Assembly (NCBI RefSeq): GCF_014202975.1
Contig: NZ_JACHHZ010000001.1
Coordinates: forward strand, 434,001 to 498,000
Source of the DNA: Povalibacter uvarum
Lineage (GTDB): Bacteria; Pseudomonadota; Gammaproteobacteria; Steroidobacterales; Steroidobacteraceae
DNA length: 64,000 bases
Direction of reading: 5' to 3'
In this document: positions 1 to 10,316 of the stretch, piece by piece
Position numbering within the stretch: the first letter of the stretch is position 1
Layout of the letters: each line of letters opens with the position of its first letter
The notes under the pieces: model-generated
Databases searched by the model: none
The model's input: only the letters and a program-made list of their open reading frames with translations
What the model was told of the DNA's origin: nothing
Position numbers and translations under genes: made by a program

Positions 1-391
1 AACACAAGCTCGCGCATTTCACTCGCGCCGGAAACTCGCGGACACCGGAGAGCGCGGCAAGCTTGCCGAGTTTCGAAACGTCGACGGTGGAGTCGTGCTG
101 CGTCAGCAGCGAGTGCATGTCGTCGAAGAGGGCCTTCACTTCCGGACGCGATTTGCCTTTGACGGCTTCGGTCAGCAGGGACGCGGAGGCGACGGAGATC
201 GCGCAGCCGCTGCCGTCGAATTTCACTTCGCGGATGCGGTCGCCATCGAGATTCACGTACAGCGACAACCGGTCGCCGCAGAGCGGATTGTGACCGTCGG
301 CGTGCGCATCGGCCGGATCCAGCTTGCCGAAGTTCCGGGGATTGCGGTTGTGATCGACGATCACGTCGCGGTAGAGATCCTTGAGATCCAT
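1..391 (-). CDS. sufU: SufU-type Fe-S cluster assembly protein (3' end beyond window)
   Basis: Zinc-dependent sulfur-transfer partner of SufS in the SUF Fe-S assembly pathway. About 130 residues are visible, starting MDLKDLYRDVIVDHNRNPRN, a typical NifU/IscU-like N-terminus. All three conserved cysteines are present, in NPLCGDR, GSGCAIS and VKCASLC. The frame is still open at base 1, so the last few residues are missing. The ATG follows directly on the TAG stop of sufS with no spacer, which implies translational coupling. SufU rather than a scaffold IscU is inferred from its position after sufS; IscU-like folds are similar, so the exact subfamily is slightly uncertain. Confidence 0.92.
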   Translation of the reverse strand, partial: MDLKDLYRDVIVDHNRNPRNFGKLDPADAHADGHNPLCGDRLSLYVNLDGDRIREVKFDGSGCAISVASASLLTEAVKGKSRPEVKALFDDMHSLLTQHDSTVDVSKLGKLAALSGVREFPARVKCASLC

Positions 392-1639
392 CTAGCCCAG
401 TACCTTGCGCGTATGTTCGAGTGCCGCGGCCAGCGCATCGACCTCTTCGAACGTGTTGTAGAACGACATCGAAGCGCGCGCGGTCGCGGGAATCCTGAAG
501 AAGTCCATGACGGGCATGGCGCAATGATGGCCGGTGCGGATGGCGACGCCTTCCGTGTCGAGGATCGTGCCGATGTCGTGCGGATGGATGCCGTCCATCA
601 CGAACGATACGACCGCTGCCTTCTGCGGAGCGGTGCCGATGATCCTCACGCCGGGAATTTCCTGTACGCGCTGGGTCGCGTACACGAGCAGCTCGTGCTC
701 GTAGGCCGCGATCCTTTCGAGGCCGATCGACTCCAGATACCGGATGGCGGCACCGAGACCGATTGTGCCGGCGATGTTCGGCGTGCCGGCTTCGAACTTC
801 CACGGCAGCTGGTTGTATGTCGTCTTCTCGAACGAGACCGAGAGAATCATGTCGCCGCCGCCCTGCCACGGCGGCATGGCTTCGAGCAGCGCCTGGCGGC
901 CGTAGAGGATGCCCATGCCTGTCGGGCCGACCATCTTGTGGCTCGAAAAGCAATAGAAGTCGCAACCGAGCGCACGCACGTCGACCTTGCCGTGAGGGAC
1001 AGCCTGAGCACCGTCGAGCAGTACGGGAACGCCATGCTGGCGCGCGACCGCGATGAATTTCTCGACCGGCACGACAGTACCCAGCGCATTCGATACGTGG
1101 GCGAGGGCCAGCAGCTTGGTGCGCGGGCCGATCAGTTTCTCGAACGCAGCGAAATCGACTTCGCCGCTCTGCGTGATCGGAATGACCTTCAGCGACGCGC
1201 CGGTCTGCTCGCAAACGAGCTGCCACGGCACGATGTTGGCGTGATGCTCCAGGCCGGAAATCAGGATCTCGTCGCCGGGGCCGACCTTCGGCCGGACGAA
1301 GCTCTGCGCGACGAGATTGACCGCTTCCGTCGTGCCGCGGACGAAGATGATCTCCTTCGTGTCGCGGGCGTTGATGAACTGGCGAACGATCTCGCGGGTC
1401 CCTTCGTACGCATCCGTCGCTCGCTGGCTCAGCGTGTGAACACCGCGATGCACGTTCGCGTGGTCATGAGTGTAATAGTGCGTGATAGCGTCGAGCACCT
1501 GTTGCGGACGCTGGCTCGATGCGGCGTTGTCGAGATAGACGAGCGGCTTGCCGTTGATCTTCTGGTCGAGGATCGGAAAGTCGCGACGAATCGCCGCAAC
1601 GTCGAAGCTGCTGGGTCGGGGGGCTGGGCGGGCGCTCAT
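392..1639 (-). CDS. sufS: cysteine desulfurase SufS
   Basis: PLP-dependent class V aminotransferase-fold enzyme that takes sulfur from cysteine and hands it as persulfide to SufU/SufBCD. It is 415 residues, the normal length. The PLP lysine is K235 in FSSHKMVGPTG, the cofactor aspartate lies in VLLDGAQAVPH, and the catalytic cysteine is C373 in RTGHHCAMP. The short active-site loop is typical of group II desulfurases. The start overlaps the sufD stop by four bases (ATGA), so the two are probably translated together. Confidence 0.97.
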   Translation of the reverse strand: MSARPAPRPSSFDVAAIRRDFPILDQKINGKPLVYLDNAASSQRPQQVLDAITHYYTHDHANVHRGVHTLSQRATDAYEGTREIVRQFINARDTKEIIFVRGTTEAVNLVAQSFVRPKVGPGDEILISGLEHHANIVPWQLVCEQTGASLKVIPITQSGEVDFAAFEKLIGPRTKLLALAHVSNALGTVVPVEKFIAVARQHGVPVLLDGAQAVPHGKVDVRALGCDFYCFSSHKMVGPTGMGILYGRQALLEAMPPWQGGGDMILSVSFEKTTYNQLPWKFEAGTPNIAGTIGLGAAIRYLESIGLERIAAYEHELLVYATQRVQEIPGVRIIGTAPQKAAVVSFVMDGIHPHDIGTILDTEGVAIRTGHHCAMPVMDFFRIPATARASMSFYNTFEEVDALAAALEHTRKVLG

Positions 1640-2939
1640 GCTCGAGCCTCGCTGCTGGCGAACCGCTCGTTCAGCTGCTGCTCGAGATGCTGTCGCAGCG
1701 GTTCCAGTTCGATGGTGGAAAGGATGGATTCGGCGAATGCCCGGATGAGCAGGCCGCGTGCCTCGTCTTCAGACAATCCGCGCGATCGCAAGTAGAAAAG
1801 GGCAGTCGAGTCGAGCTGGCCGGTCGTGGCGCCGTGGCTGCATTTCACGTCGTTCGCGTAGATCTCGAGTTCCGGCCGCGTGTCGATCTCGGCGGTCGGC
1901 GAGAGAAGCAGGTTGCGGCTCGACTGGCGCGAATCGATCTTCTGGGCGTCCTTGCGGACGATGACCTTGCCGCGATAGACACCGCGGCCGCGACCATCCG
2001 CGACGCCCCGATATTCTTCGTTGCTGAGCGTGTGCGGAGCAGCGTGGTCGACCAGCGTGTAGGTATCCAGGTGCTGCGTGCCGCTCGGCGCGAACAGACC
2101 CTGTAGCGTCGCTTCGGCTCCAGGTCCCGCGAGCGTCGCTGTGATGTGTGTCCGTGCAAGCGTTGCGCCGAGCGCGATGTCGCGACAGGCGTAGCGGCTG
2201 TCCCGATCGAGGTGCGCGTGCACAGTGCCGATATGAAAGCTGCGGCTGGATTCCTGCTGCAGCCGGTAGTGCGCAACCTTCGCGCCCTGCGCGAGATCGA
2301 GCGAGACCACGCTGTTCGTCAGCGTCTCGCTGTCAGCAGCACCGATGTAATGCTCGACCAGCGTGCATGCGCTGTTGCGCCCGCAGCGGACGAAGATCCG
2401 CGGATGACTCATGCCGTTGCCCGGGCCCATCTGGTGAATCACATAGATGGGCTGATCGAAGCGGGCGCCGTCGGCGAGATCGATGACGACGCCATCCTCG
2501 AGGAAAGCTGCGTTCAGCAGTTCGAACGAGGATGCGTCGCGACGCTGCTTCTGGAGAAACTCAGCGACCTGTTCGGGGCTGTTCGCGATCCACTGGCCAA
2601 GCGTGAGCAGCGTGACGCCCGGAGGCTGGGGCGACACGGTGGACAGCGAGGCAAGCGCATGTCCATTCGCCAGCACGATCCGGGCGCCTGCATTCGCGAT
2701 CCAGCGGCTTTCGTCGGTCGCGACAGGGGCAGGGGTCGCCGGCGTGAACTGCCGCGACTCCAGTCGACGCAGGTTCGTGTACTTCCAGTCCTCTTCGCGC
2801 TGCGTCGGCAGTCCGATCGCTGCGAATCTCTCGAACGCAGCGCGACGCCACTGCGTCAGTGCGTTGTCGGGCAGCGGACGCGCGTCGAACAGCGATCGAT
2901 ACCGATCGACAGACGTGGTGGCTTTTGGGGCGGCAGCGC

Positions 2940-2943
<4 letters not shown>
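1636..2943 (-). CDS. sufD: SUF scaffold subunit SufD
   Basis: SufD pairs with SufB and the ATPase SufC in the SufBC2D scaffold complex that builds Fe-S clusters. The 435-residue protein shows the conserved C-terminal beta-helix signature: RQSSRNLLLSP, then NDVKCSHGATTGQLD, then FYLRSRGLSEDEARGLL. The N-terminal helical part contains TQREEDWKYTNLRRL, also typical of SufD. The ATG overlaps the sufC stop by four bases and the stop overlaps the sufS start, so it sits inside one tightly coupled operon. Confidence 0.97.
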
Positions 2944-3695
<752 letters not shown>

Positions 3696-3719
3696 TTCTT
3701 CGATCTCAAGACCCAAGAC

Positions 3720-3804
3720 GTTTCACACGGAGTTCACGGAGATCACGCAGATCGTAAGCGAACGAATTCTTCACTCCGTGCACTGCGTGATCTCGGTGTG
3801 AAAC
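3720..3804. repeat. imperfect inverted repeat between sufB and sufC
   Basis: The left arm (3720-3750) and right arm (3783-3804) are complementary: GTTTCACAC...GAGATCACGCAG pairs with CTGCGTGATCTCGGTGTGAAAC. The left arm carries an extra nine-base partial duplication (a second GGAGTTCAC-like segment). It occupies most of the only sizeable gap in the suf operon. It could act as an mRNA processing or stability hairpin, or be a dispersed repetitive element. Confidence 0.75.
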
Positions 3805-3819
3805 TCCCACTCCCAATTC

Positions 3820-5277
<1,458 letters not shown>

Positions 5278-5288
5278 AATCGTTGGCT

Positions 5289-5747
5289 TCACTCGTGTGT
5301 CGCGCGAGTGATGCGGGTCAATGGAATGGTGGTGGTGCCGGCGCGTTCAACCCCGGCCAGTTGTGCCAGCGTCACATCGTTCAGGGCCCGGCGGATCGCC
5401 GAATTCACCCGCTGCCAGACGTGCCCGACGCGGCAATTCGATTCGATACCGCAGCTGCTGTGCTGGCCGCTGCACTCGGTGATAGCAAAAGGCCCTTCGA
5501 GTGCGTCGAGGATCCTGGCCGCGGTGATTTCCGCGGCGGGCAGGGCAAGCTGATAGCCGCCATGGCTGCCGCGGGTCGATGTGACGAGGCCGCTGCGCTG
5601 CAGTGTTTTCAAGAGCTTACTGACGGTCGGCAGCGCAACGCGCGTGCGCTCGGCCACTTCGGCGGCGGCCAGGAGCCGATCCGGCTGCGAAGCCAGATAC
5701 GCGAGGATGACCGTTCCATAGTCAGTGAGTTTGCTGATGCGGAGCAT
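5289..5747 (-). CDS. sufR: Rrf2-family SUF regulator with Fe-S ligand cysteines
   Basis: Rrf2/IscR-type winged-helix repressor, 152 residues, first gene of the suf operon. The N-terminal [19 protein letters not shown] and [19 protein letters not shown] form the DNA-binding helices; SHGGYQLA is the wing. Three cysteines in [15 protein letters not shown], spaced C-x6-C-x5-C, match cluster-binding Rrf2 regulators. It most resembles the SUF-associated Rrf2 subgroup rather than IscR of the isc operon. An IscR-type palindrome lies just upstream, so it probably represses its own operon when cluster-loaded. The symbol is used by analogy with SUF-associated regulators. Confidence 0.9.
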   Translation of the reverse strand: MLRISKLTDYGTVILAYLASQPDRLLAAAEVAERTRVALPTVSKLLKTLQRSGLVTSTRGSHGGYQLALPAAEITAARILDALEGPFAITECSGQHSSCGIESNCRVGHVWQRVNSAIRRALNDVTLAQLAGVERAGTTTIPLTRITRATHE

Positions 5748-5769
5748 GGGACCCGGCAGGGGCTGACGA

Positions 5770-5793
5770 ATATGGGACTATTTTAGTCCCAAT
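5770..5793 (-). promoter_or_regulatory. IscR type-1-like operator upstream of sufR
   Basis: A 7-base perfect inverted repeat, GGGACTA and TAGTCCC with a TTT spacer, is flanked by ATAT on one side and AAT on the other. This closely fits the established IscR type-1 site, whose core is GACTA-WWW-TAGTC within AT-rich flanks. It lies 23-46 bases upstream of the sufR ATG. On the minus strand the centre reads TAAAAT, which could be the -10 element it occludes. It is the obvious target for autoregulation of the suf operon. Confidence 0.85.
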
Positions 5794-6004
5794 GGACCGG
5801 ATCGAGCCACTGCAAAATGCGAAGGCAACTTTTCCCGTCGGCGATGTCTGATGCTGACAACAACGCCGTCGCTCAGCGTCGACAGGGGAGGGAGGGGATG
5901 ATTTTGCTATCCTACGCGCCCCCGAACGCAGGCCCGGCCCCGAGGCGCCCATCCGAGGCGCTGATCCGACGGCTGGCCCTGCAATTACAAGAGGTGCAGG
6001 ACGT

Positions 6005-7027
6005 ATGAATCGCAGTGAACTCGAGACCACCGCGAAAGCGATGGTCGCGAAAGGCAAGGGCATCCTCGCGGCCGACGAGTCGAGCGGCACGATCAAGAAG
6101 CGTTTCGACACGATCAAACTGGAGTCGACGGAAGAAGCCCGTCGCACGTATCGCGAGCTGCTGTTCACTACGCCGAAAGCGGCCGACTACATCAGCGGCG
6201 TGATCTGCTACGACGAAACGCTGCGGCAGAAGACGAAGGACGGCGTGCCGTTCCCGCAGTACCTGAGCAAGCTCGGCATCATCCCGGGCATCAAGGTCGA
6301 CATGGGCGCGAAGCCCTTCACGAATTTCCCCAATGAGACGATCACCGAAGGCCTCGACGGCCTGCGTGAGCGTCTCGCCGAGTACTACAAGCTCGGTGCG
6401 CGTTTCGCCAAGTGGCGCGCGGTGATCGACATCGCACAGGACATCCCCACGGCATTCGCGATCGAAGCGAATGCACATGCACTCGCCCGTTACGCGGCGC
6501 TGTGCCAGGAAGCGAACATCGTCCCGATCGTCGAGCCGGAAGTGCTGATGGACGGCGCTCACAGCATCGAACGTTGTGAAGAAGTGACGTCGAACACGCT
6601 TTCGGAGGTGTTCTCGCAGCTGCATTCACATCGCATTCACCTGGAAGGCATGATCCTGAAGCCCAATATGGTCATCTCGGGCAAGAAGGCAGCATCGCGT
6701 GCGAACGCGCAGCAGGTCGCCGAAGCAACGGTGCGCACTCTCAAGCGCTACGTGCCTGGCGCCGTGCCGGGCATCGCATTCCTGTCGGGTGGACAGAGCG
6801 CCGCGGAAGCGACCGAACACCTGAGCCTCATGAATCAGATGGGCCCGTTGCCGTGGGCACTGACGTTCTCGTACGGCCGCGCGCTGCAGGATGAGGCTCT
6901 GAAGGCCTGGGGCGGCAAGCCCGAGAACTTCTCGGCCGGCCAGGGCGCATTCGCTCGTCGTGCGCGTCTCACCGGTCTTGCGCAGACCGGCAGCTACTCG
7001 TCCAAGCAGGAGCAGGAAGCGGCTTGA
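6005..7027 (+). CDS. class I fructose-bisphosphate aldolase
   Basis: Schiff-base (class I) aldolase of glycolysis and gluconeogenesis, 340 residues, of the animal-like type. Signature segments are GKGILAADESSGTIKKRF, CYDETLRQKT, KWRAVI, PIVEPEVLMDG and LEGMILKPNMV, where K219 is the Schiff-base lysine; the phosphate-binding part is GIAFLSGGQSAAEAT. It is preceded by AGAGGTG nine bases from the ATG. It is divergent from the suf operon and shares a 257-base spacer with it; a TATCCT -10-like hexamer sits at 5908-5913, without a clear -35. Confidence 0.95.
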   Translation: MNRSELETTAKAMVAKGKGILAADESSGTIKKRFDTIKLESTEEARRTYRELLFTTPKAADYISGVICYDETLRQKTKDGVPFPQYLSKLGIIPGIKVDMGAKPFTNFPNETITEGLDGLRERLAEYYKLGARFAKWRAVIDIAQDIPTAFAIEANAHALARYAALCQEANIVPIVEPEVLMDGAHSIERCEEVTSNTLSEVFSQLHSHRIHLEGMILKPNMVISGKKAASRANAQQVAEATVRTLKRYVPGAVPGIAFLSGGQSAAEATEHLSLMNQMGPLPWALTFSYGRALQDEALKAWGGKPENFSAGQGAFARRARLTGLAQTGSYSSKQEQEAA

Positions 7028-7059
7028 GCCGCTTCCCTGCCCCTCACAAAGAAGGCTGA

Positions 7060-7908
7060 ATGTTGCAATCGGTGACGGCGCAACCCGAAGTCGCACGGTC
7101 CGCTGCCACCGACTACATCGTCGAGATCCGCGACGTTCACTACTCGGTCGGCAACCGGCCGATTTTCTCTGGTCTCACGATGTCGATCCCACGCGGCCGT
7201 ATCACGGCCGTGATGGGGCCGAGCGGCACGGGCAAAACGACGCTTCTGCGGCTCGTCACGGGCCAGATCAAGCCGGACCGCGGGCAGATCCTTTTCGACG
7301 GCGTCGACGTTTCCCGCCTCTCGCGCCAGGAGCTGTATGACCTGCGCATGCGCATGGGCATGCTGTTCCAGAACGGCGCGCTGCTGACGGACATCGACGT
7401 ATTCGAGAACGTGGCGTTTCCGCTGCGCGAGCACACCGATCTGCCCGATTCGCTGATCCGGAACATCGTGCTCACTAAGCTGCAGGCCGTTGGTCTGCGC
7501 GGGGCAGCGCAACTCATGCCGTCCGAGTTGTCGGGGGGCATGGCGCGTCGTGTCGCGCTGGCGCGCGCGATGGCGACCGATCCGGAAATGCTCATCTACG
7601 ACGAGCCGTTCACCGGCCTCGATCCGATCTCGATGGGCATGATTGTGAGGCTGGTGCGCCAGATGAACTACGCGCTCGGCATCACGAGCATCGTCGTATC
7701 GCACGACGTCGAGGAGCTTTCGATCCTGGCGGACACGAGCTACATCATCGCCGGCGGCAAGGTCGCCGCGGCGGGGACGTTCGTGGAGCTCAAGGATCAC
7801 GCGTCGGAAATCGTGAATCAGTTCATGAACGGTTTGGCCGACGGTCCGGTGCCGTTCCACTACCCGGCGCCCGATTACTACGAGCAGCTCCTCTCGGGTA
7901 AATCATGA
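7060..7908 (+). CDS. mlaF: Mla phospholipid transporter ATPase MlaF
   Basis: ATPase of the inner-membrane MlaFEDB complex, which moves phospholipids between the outer and inner membrane. It is 282 residues. Walker A is MGPSGTGKTTLL, the Q-loop region is GMLFQNGALLTD, the signature is LSGGMARRVALARA and Walker B is MLIYDEPFTGLDP. The C-terminal tail after VNQFMNG, rich in Pro and Tyr, is the MlaF-type extension. The TGA overlaps the mlaE ATG by four bases. It begins the operon mlaFEDCB, 32 bases after the aldolase gene. Confidence 0.95.
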   Translation: MLQSVTAQPEVARSAATDYIVEIRDVHYSVGNRPIFSGLTMSIPRGRITAVMGPSGTGKTTLLRLVTGQIKPDRGQILFDGVDVSRLSRQELYDLRMRMGMLFQNGALLTDIDVFENVAFPLREHTDLPDSLIRNIVLTKLQAVGLRGAAQLMPSELSGGMARRVALARAMATDPEMLIYDEPFTGLDPISMGMIVRLVRQMNYALGITSIVVSHDVEELSILADTSYIIAGGKVAAAGTFVELKDHASEIVNQFMNGLADGPVPFHYPAPDYYEQLLSGKS

Positions 7909-8672
7909 ACCTGCTGCGCGAGCTGCTGGAAAATCTGCGCCAGTTCATCGCCACCATCGGCGCGACCACCCTGTTTCTGGGGCGTGTGCTTGCGCAGGTG
8001 CCGCGAGCGTTCCTGCGTCCGGGACTGATCATCGAGCAGGTCCACAACGCCGGTGCGCTGTCGCTCGTCATCATCATGACGTGCGGACTCTTCGTCGGTG
8101 CCGTGCTGGGATTGCAGGGCTATGACTTGCTGCAGCGCTTCGGTTCGGAAGATGCGCTGGGAACCGCTGCGGCGCTGGCGCTCGTCAAGGAGCTGGGGCC
8201 CGTCGTTACCGCTCTGCTTTTCGCCGGGCGCGCCGGCACCGCGCTGGCGTCCGAGATCGGATTGATGCGTGCCACGGATCAGCTCACCGCGATGGAAATG
8301 ATGGCTGTCGATCCCATTCGCCGCGTCGTGGCGCCACGCTTTCTCGGCGGTGTCCTGGCGATGCCGCTGCTGACGGTGATCTTCATCGCGATCGGCATCT
8401 TCGGCGTGCAGGTCGTCGGCGTGCAGTTGTTCGGCGTCGACTCGGCATCGTTCTGGTCGCAGATGCGTTCCAGCGTCGGTGTCGACGATGTCTACGAAGG
8501 CATCATCAAGGGCTGTGTGTTCGGATTCGCCTGCAGCCTGATTGCGGTCTACGAAGGCTACACGGCGACGCCCACGGCCGAAGGCGTAGGTCGCGCAACG
8601 ACCCGTACCGTCGTGACGTCCGCCGTGCTGACGTTGATCCTGGATTACATGCTCACAGCCCTGATGCTGTGA
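7905..8672 (+). CDS. mlaE: Mla permease MlaE
   Basis: Integral membrane permease of the Mla lipid transporter, 255 residues, with several hydrophobic segments (for example around residues 45-70, 145-175 and 195-220). Family signatures are ALSLVIIMTCGLFVGAVLG, LGPVVTALLFAGRAGTALA and EIGLMRATDQLTAMEMMAV. Its start overlaps the mlaF stop. The partner subunits MlaF, MlaD and MlaB are encoded next to it. Confidence 0.95.
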   Translation: MNLLRELLENLRQFIATIGATTLFLGRVLAQVPRAFLRPGLIIEQVHNAGALSLVIIMTCGLFVGAVLGLQGYDLLQRFGSEDALGTAAALALVKELGPVVTALLFAGRAGTALASEIGLMRATDQLTAMEMMAVDPIRRVVAPRFLGGVLAMPLLTVIFIAIGIFGVQVVGVQLFGVDSASFWSQMRSSVGVDDVYEGIIKGCVFGFACSLIAVYEGYTATPTAEGVGRATTRTVVTSAVLTLILDYMLTALML

Positions 8673-8690
8673 TCTGACCCGAGGTTTGCC

Positions 8691-9203
8691 ATGCGTTCGA
8701 CACGCGCTGTAGAAATTTCCACCGGGCTGTTCGTGCTGCTCGGATTCGCGTCGCTGTTCTTCCTGGTGACGCAGATCACCAATCGGGAACTGGCGATCTC
8801 CGGCGGCAGTTACCAGGTGAACGCGCAGTTCGAGAACGTCGGCAGCCTGAAGCCGGGAGCCGCCGTTTCGATGGCGGGCGTCACAATCGGCCGCGTCGAC
8901 TCGATCGGCTACGACCAGCAGATCTACAAGGCGGTCGTGAAGCTGCGCATCAGCTCGGCCTACAACCGCATTCCCACGGACAGCGACGCCGCGATCATGA
9001 CGTCGGGTCTGCTGGGCGGTCAGTACATCGGCATTACGGCCGGCGGCGCGGAAGAATTCCTGAAGGAAGGCGACCGCATCGAACTGGTCCAGGATGCGTT
9101 CGTGCTGGAGAACCTGATCAATCAGCTGTTCGCGACTTTCGCGCGCGGCAGCGGTGACGCAAGCAAGGCGAACGAGCCTGCAGCAGAGGAGACGAAGCAA
9201 TGA
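8691..9203 (+). CDS. mlaD: Mla substrate-binding MCE protein MlaD
   Basis: Membrane-anchored MCE-domain protein whose hexameric ring passes lipids between MlaC and MlaE. It has 170 residues, one N-terminal transmembrane helix at about 10-28 (STGLFVLLGFASLFFLV), and an MCE domain at about 38-120 with GSLKPGAAVSMAGVTIGRV. The loop motif TSGLLGGQYIGITAGG follows. A GAGG ribosome-binding site lies upstream. The stop overlaps the mlaC start, and the acidic C-terminus is short. Confidence 0.94.
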   Translation: MRSTRAVEISTGLFVLLGFASLFFLVTQITNRELAISGGSYQVNAQFENVGSLKPGAAVSMAGVTIGRVDSIGYDQQIYKAVVKLRISSAYNRIPTDSDAAIMTSGLLGGQYIGITAGGAEEFLKEGDRIELVQDAFVLENLINQLFATFARGSGDASKANEPAAEETKQ

Positions 9204-9856
9204 TGAATCGCAGAGCATGGGTTGCAGCCGGATTCGCGACTGCATTCCTTCTGGCGACGGGTGGGCGGGCCATTGCCCAGGACGCGGCGCAGCTCGGGCC
9301 AGCAGAGCTCGTGACCAAGGTCGCGCAGGACACGCTGAAGGATCTCGACGCGCATCGCGCCGAGTACAAGCAGAATCCGGCGCGGGTGCGCGAGCTCGTC
9401 GACAAGAACATGCTGCCGTACTTCGACACCGCGTATGCCGCTCAGCTCGTGCTCGCCAAGAACTGGCGCACGGCGACGCCGGAACAGCGCAAGCGCTTCA
9501 TCGACGCGTTCTACCAGTCGATGCTGCAGAACTACGGCTCGGCGCTGCTCGAGTTCACGCCGGATCGTCTGAAGATCCTGCCGTTCCAGGGTAATCCCCA
9601 GGACTCGAACGTGACGGTCCGCAGCGAAGTGCGTCGCGACAACGGTTCGCGCATTCCTGTGAACTACTCGCTGCGCAAGACGCCGGCCGGCTGGAAGGCG
9701 TACGACGTGCAGATCGAAGGTGTGTCGTACGTGAAGTCGTTCCGTACGGACTTCGGCGCCGAGATCCAGCAGAAGGGCCTGGAGGCGGTGATCAAGCGAC
9801 TCGAGGACCAGATCGCGAGCGGCACCGTCCAGAAGCCCACGGCCAAAGCTTCCTGA
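9200..9856 (+). CDS. mlaC: periplasmic phospholipid carrier MlaC
   Basis: Soluble periplasmic shuttle that carries phospholipid between MlaA at the outer membrane and MlaD at the inner membrane. It is 218 residues with a signal peptide ending near GGRAIA-QDA. The mature protein begins with the typical LVTKVAQDTLKDL helix and includes AKNWRTATPEQRKRFIDAF and the conserved VQIEGVSYVKSFR. It starts with two adjacent ATG codons; the first overlaps the mlaD stop (ATGA). Confidence 0.94.
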   Translation: MMNRRAWVAAGFATAFLLATGGRAIAQDAAQLGPAELVTKVAQDTLKDLDAHRAEYKQNPARVRELVDKNMLPYFDTAYAAQLVLAKNWRTATPEQRKRFIDAFYQSMLQNYGSALLEFTPDRLKILPFQGNPQDSNVTVRSEVRRDNGSRIPVNYSLRKTPAGWKAYDVQIEGVSYVKSFRTDFGAEIQQKGLEAVIKRLEDQIASGTVQKPTAKAS

Positions 9857-9866
9857 AGTCTTCTTT

Positions 9867-10235
9867 GTGAGTCGCGCTCAGACACCCAAGGCGAAGCTCG
9901 AATCTCTCGGGGATGGCCGCTTTCGTGTAAGCGGAATCCTCGACGCGAGCACCGTGACGGGAATTCTCGAAGAGAGCAGCCGCAAGTTCGAGGGGCATGC
10001 CAGCATCACTGTCGATCTCTCCCTGGTCAAGGAGAGTGACAGTGCGGGTCTCGCGCTGGTGCTCGAGTGGTTGCGCCAGACGCGAAGCGTCGGCGGCAAG
10101 ATCTATTTCCAGGATGTCCCGCAGCAGATCATGGCGCTTGCACGGATCAGCGAAGTCGACGATCTGCTGCTCGAGAACGGCTCGGGTGTGGTGCCGGCTA
10201 CGCCGATGGTCGACGCCCCGGCCGAAAAGGCGTAG
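9867..10235 (+). CDS. mlaB: Mla STAS-domain protein MlaB
   Basis: Small cytoplasmic STAS-domain subunit that stabilises and activates MlaF. It is 122 residues and starts at a GTG (no better start nearby and a weak ribosome-binding site). The STAS core is SITVDLSLVKESDSAGLAL, with the Asp-Ser-Ala-Gly turn typical of MlaB. It lies 10 bases after mlaC, completing mlaFEDCB. The C-terminus (about 20 residues) is low complexity. Confidence 0.88.
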   Translation: MSRAQTPKAKLESLGDGRFRVSGILDASTVTGILEESSRKFEGHASITVDLSLVKESDSAGLALVLEWLRQTRSVGGKIYFQDVPQQIMALARISEVDDLLLENGSGVVPATPMVDAPAEKA

Positions 10236-10243
10236 CGCGATTC

Positions 10244-10311
10244 GTCATTCCCGCGTACGCGGGAATCCATGCCTTTCGACAAAGATGGATCCCCGCCTGC
10301 GCGGGGATGAC
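10244..10311. repeat. REP-like inverted pair between mlaB and mlaA
   Basis: Two hairpin units face each other: GTCATTCCCGCG-TACGCGGGAATCC at 10244-10270 and GGATCCCCGCCTGCGCGGGGATGAC at 10285-10311, the second inverted. Units with the same core recur at 33931-34097 and 44384-44440. The pair sits between the convergent ends of mlaB and mlaA and may also act as a bidirectional terminator, though no T-run follows. Confidence 0.85.
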
Positions 10312-10316
10312 TACGT

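Noticed and set aside
95-1795. 566-residue plus-strand open frame opposite sufS and sufD
   Set aside because: It is a GC-rich antisense shadow: no known domains, it runs through the junction of two confident genes, and has no ribosome-binding site.
10244-10311. Rho-independent terminator for mlaB or mlaA
   Set aside because: The hairpins are strong, but no T-run follows either arm, and the same sequence recurs in other spacers, so it is called a repeat.
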